DNA from: an uncultured Blautia sp.
GTDB lineage: Bacteria; Bacillota; Clostridia; Lachnospirales; Lachnospiraceae
Direction of reading: 5' to 3'
DNA length: 5,348 bases
Assembly (NCBI GenBank): GCA_946538475.1
Contig: CAMNGN010000135.1
Location: 1 to 5,348 of the forward strand
Shown here: positions 4,710 to 5,348 of the stretch, piece by piece
How the letters are laid out: every line of letters begins with the position of its first letter
Numbering within the stretch: position 1 is the stretch's first letter
Notes under the pieces: generated by a model
Told to the model about the DNA's origin: nothing
Database searches by the model: none
Seen by the model: only the letters and a program-made list of their open reading frames with translations
Translations under genes and position numbers: made by a program

Positions 4710-5348
4710 ATGAAAATGCTTCAAAAGATCACTGCCGTAGTCGCAGCCTGCCTTTTATCTGCCGCGCTGTGCCTTCCGGCGAGTGCAGATACAGACCCCG
4801 CCGCAGCACTCAGCGCATATGCGATAAAGCTGTCCGATCCGGAGATCAGGGGTGAAGACACTTCGTGGTTTACCTTCAAAAAGCCGGTAGACCTTAACAG
4901 TGACGGCATTCCTGAGCTGATCGTTTCGCAGCTCACGCAGCGCCCGGTAATCTACACCTATTATAACGATACTGTGCGTATCGTGTATCAGGGAAGCGGC
5001 GACGGTGCGATAGTCAAATACTACCCCGAATCAGGTATATTTATCGAATTCTCCGGCCGTATGGGCTCATATATGGTTCGCTACTGCCGGTTTGACGGGC
5101 AGAAAGTCACGGTTGTCTGCAGCTACACCTACGAAGGAGAACCGATCAGTCCCACCGGGCAGGAATACATATTCGACAGCTTTGAAGTGGCCTTTTATAA
5201 AGGCAGTCTTTCAGCCGGCGAGACAATATCCCGCCGCAGATTCGAAAACCTTGTGCGCAGAAATACTCACGGGGATCCGGGTATTCCGCTTGCTTCCACA
5301 TGTTATAAAAACACAGAAGAAAACCGCGCGGCCCATATTTTTGATCCG
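4710..5348 (+). CDS. Secreted protein with DxNxDG loop, 3' end outside window
   Basis: An open frame of 213 codons running off the window edge without a stop; function not recognised. The start ATG (4710) has AAGGAG 8 bases upstream. Residues 1-26 are a typical Sec signal peptide: MKMLQK, a hydrophobic core (7-22), then ASA with predicted cleavage before D27. The mature part contains VDLNSDGIPELIVS (60-73), a D-x-N-x-D-G loop like those of calcium-binding EF-hand or dockerin-type segments, here followed by P-E-L as often seen in secreted clostridial proteins. The rest is aromatic-rich, with beta-strand-like stretches (VIYTYYN 80-86, VRIVYQG 89-95, IFIEFSGRMGSYMVRYCRF about 110-128). Calcium binding is inference. 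No anchor is visible in the part present. It has its own promoter and a palindrome in its leader, and is divergent from the small ORF and holA. Confidence 0.85.
   Translation, partial: MKMLQKITAVVAACLLSAALCLPASADTDPAAALSAYAIKLSDPEIRGEDTSWFTFKKPVDLNSDGIPELIVSQLTQRPVIYTYYNDTVRIVYQGSGDGAIVKYYPESGIFIEFSGRMGSYMVRYCRFDGQKVTVVCSYTYEGEPISPTGQEYIFDSFEVAFYKGSLSAGETISRRRFENLVRRNTHGDPGIPLASTCYKNTEENRAAHIFDP

Overview
The window looks like a chromosomal segment of a Gram-positive Bacillota bacterium, most likely a clostridial (Lachnospiraceae-like) lineage. This rests on strong AGGAGG-type ribosome binding sites with frequent TTG starts, sigma-A-type promoters, an ECF-transporter folate-type S component, a lipobox lipoprotein, and the rpsT/holA neighbourhood typical of Firmicutes. 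Base composition is moderate, roughly half G+C by eye. The assignment is from gene content and style, not from a database match.

Layout. Positions 1-78 hold only the unassigned edge of the neighbouring region. A GNAT acetyltransferase (79-846, +, TTG start) converges, with a 13-base gap, on a folate-type ECF S component (folT-like, 860-1426, -). The folT-like gene has a clear sigma-A promoter at 1507-1535 and diverges from a lipoprotein gene (1583-2797, +) built of four divergent copies of a small beta-rich module. Right behind the lipoprotein stop codon lies a 144-base multi-hairpin palindromic element (2802-2945), ending ten bases before the rpsT promoter.

rpsT (ribosomal protein S20, 3059-3319, +) has a near-consensus promoter, a leader hairpin, a strong ribosome binding site and a TTG start. 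A likely bidirectional terminator (3367-3401) separates it from the convergent holA gene (DNA polymerase III delta subunit, 3447-4424, -). Upstream of holA, overlapping it by 4 bases (ATGA), is a 42-residue single-span membrane protein ORF (4421-4549, -) with a perfect ribosome binding site. A divergent promoter region (about 4550-4709) with an 18-base perfect palindrome leads into a secreted protein gene (4710 to the window end, +, incomplete).

How it works together. The core is housekeeping: translation (S20), replication clamp loading (delta) and folate uptake. Around it sit cell-surface proteins of unknown function. I see no defence system, phage, transposase gene, CRISPR, tRNA or rRNA. 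The items most worth a second look are the multi-hairpin element, the unlisted small membrane protein coupled to holA, the TTG-started rpsT with its leader hairpin, and the four-module lipoprotein.
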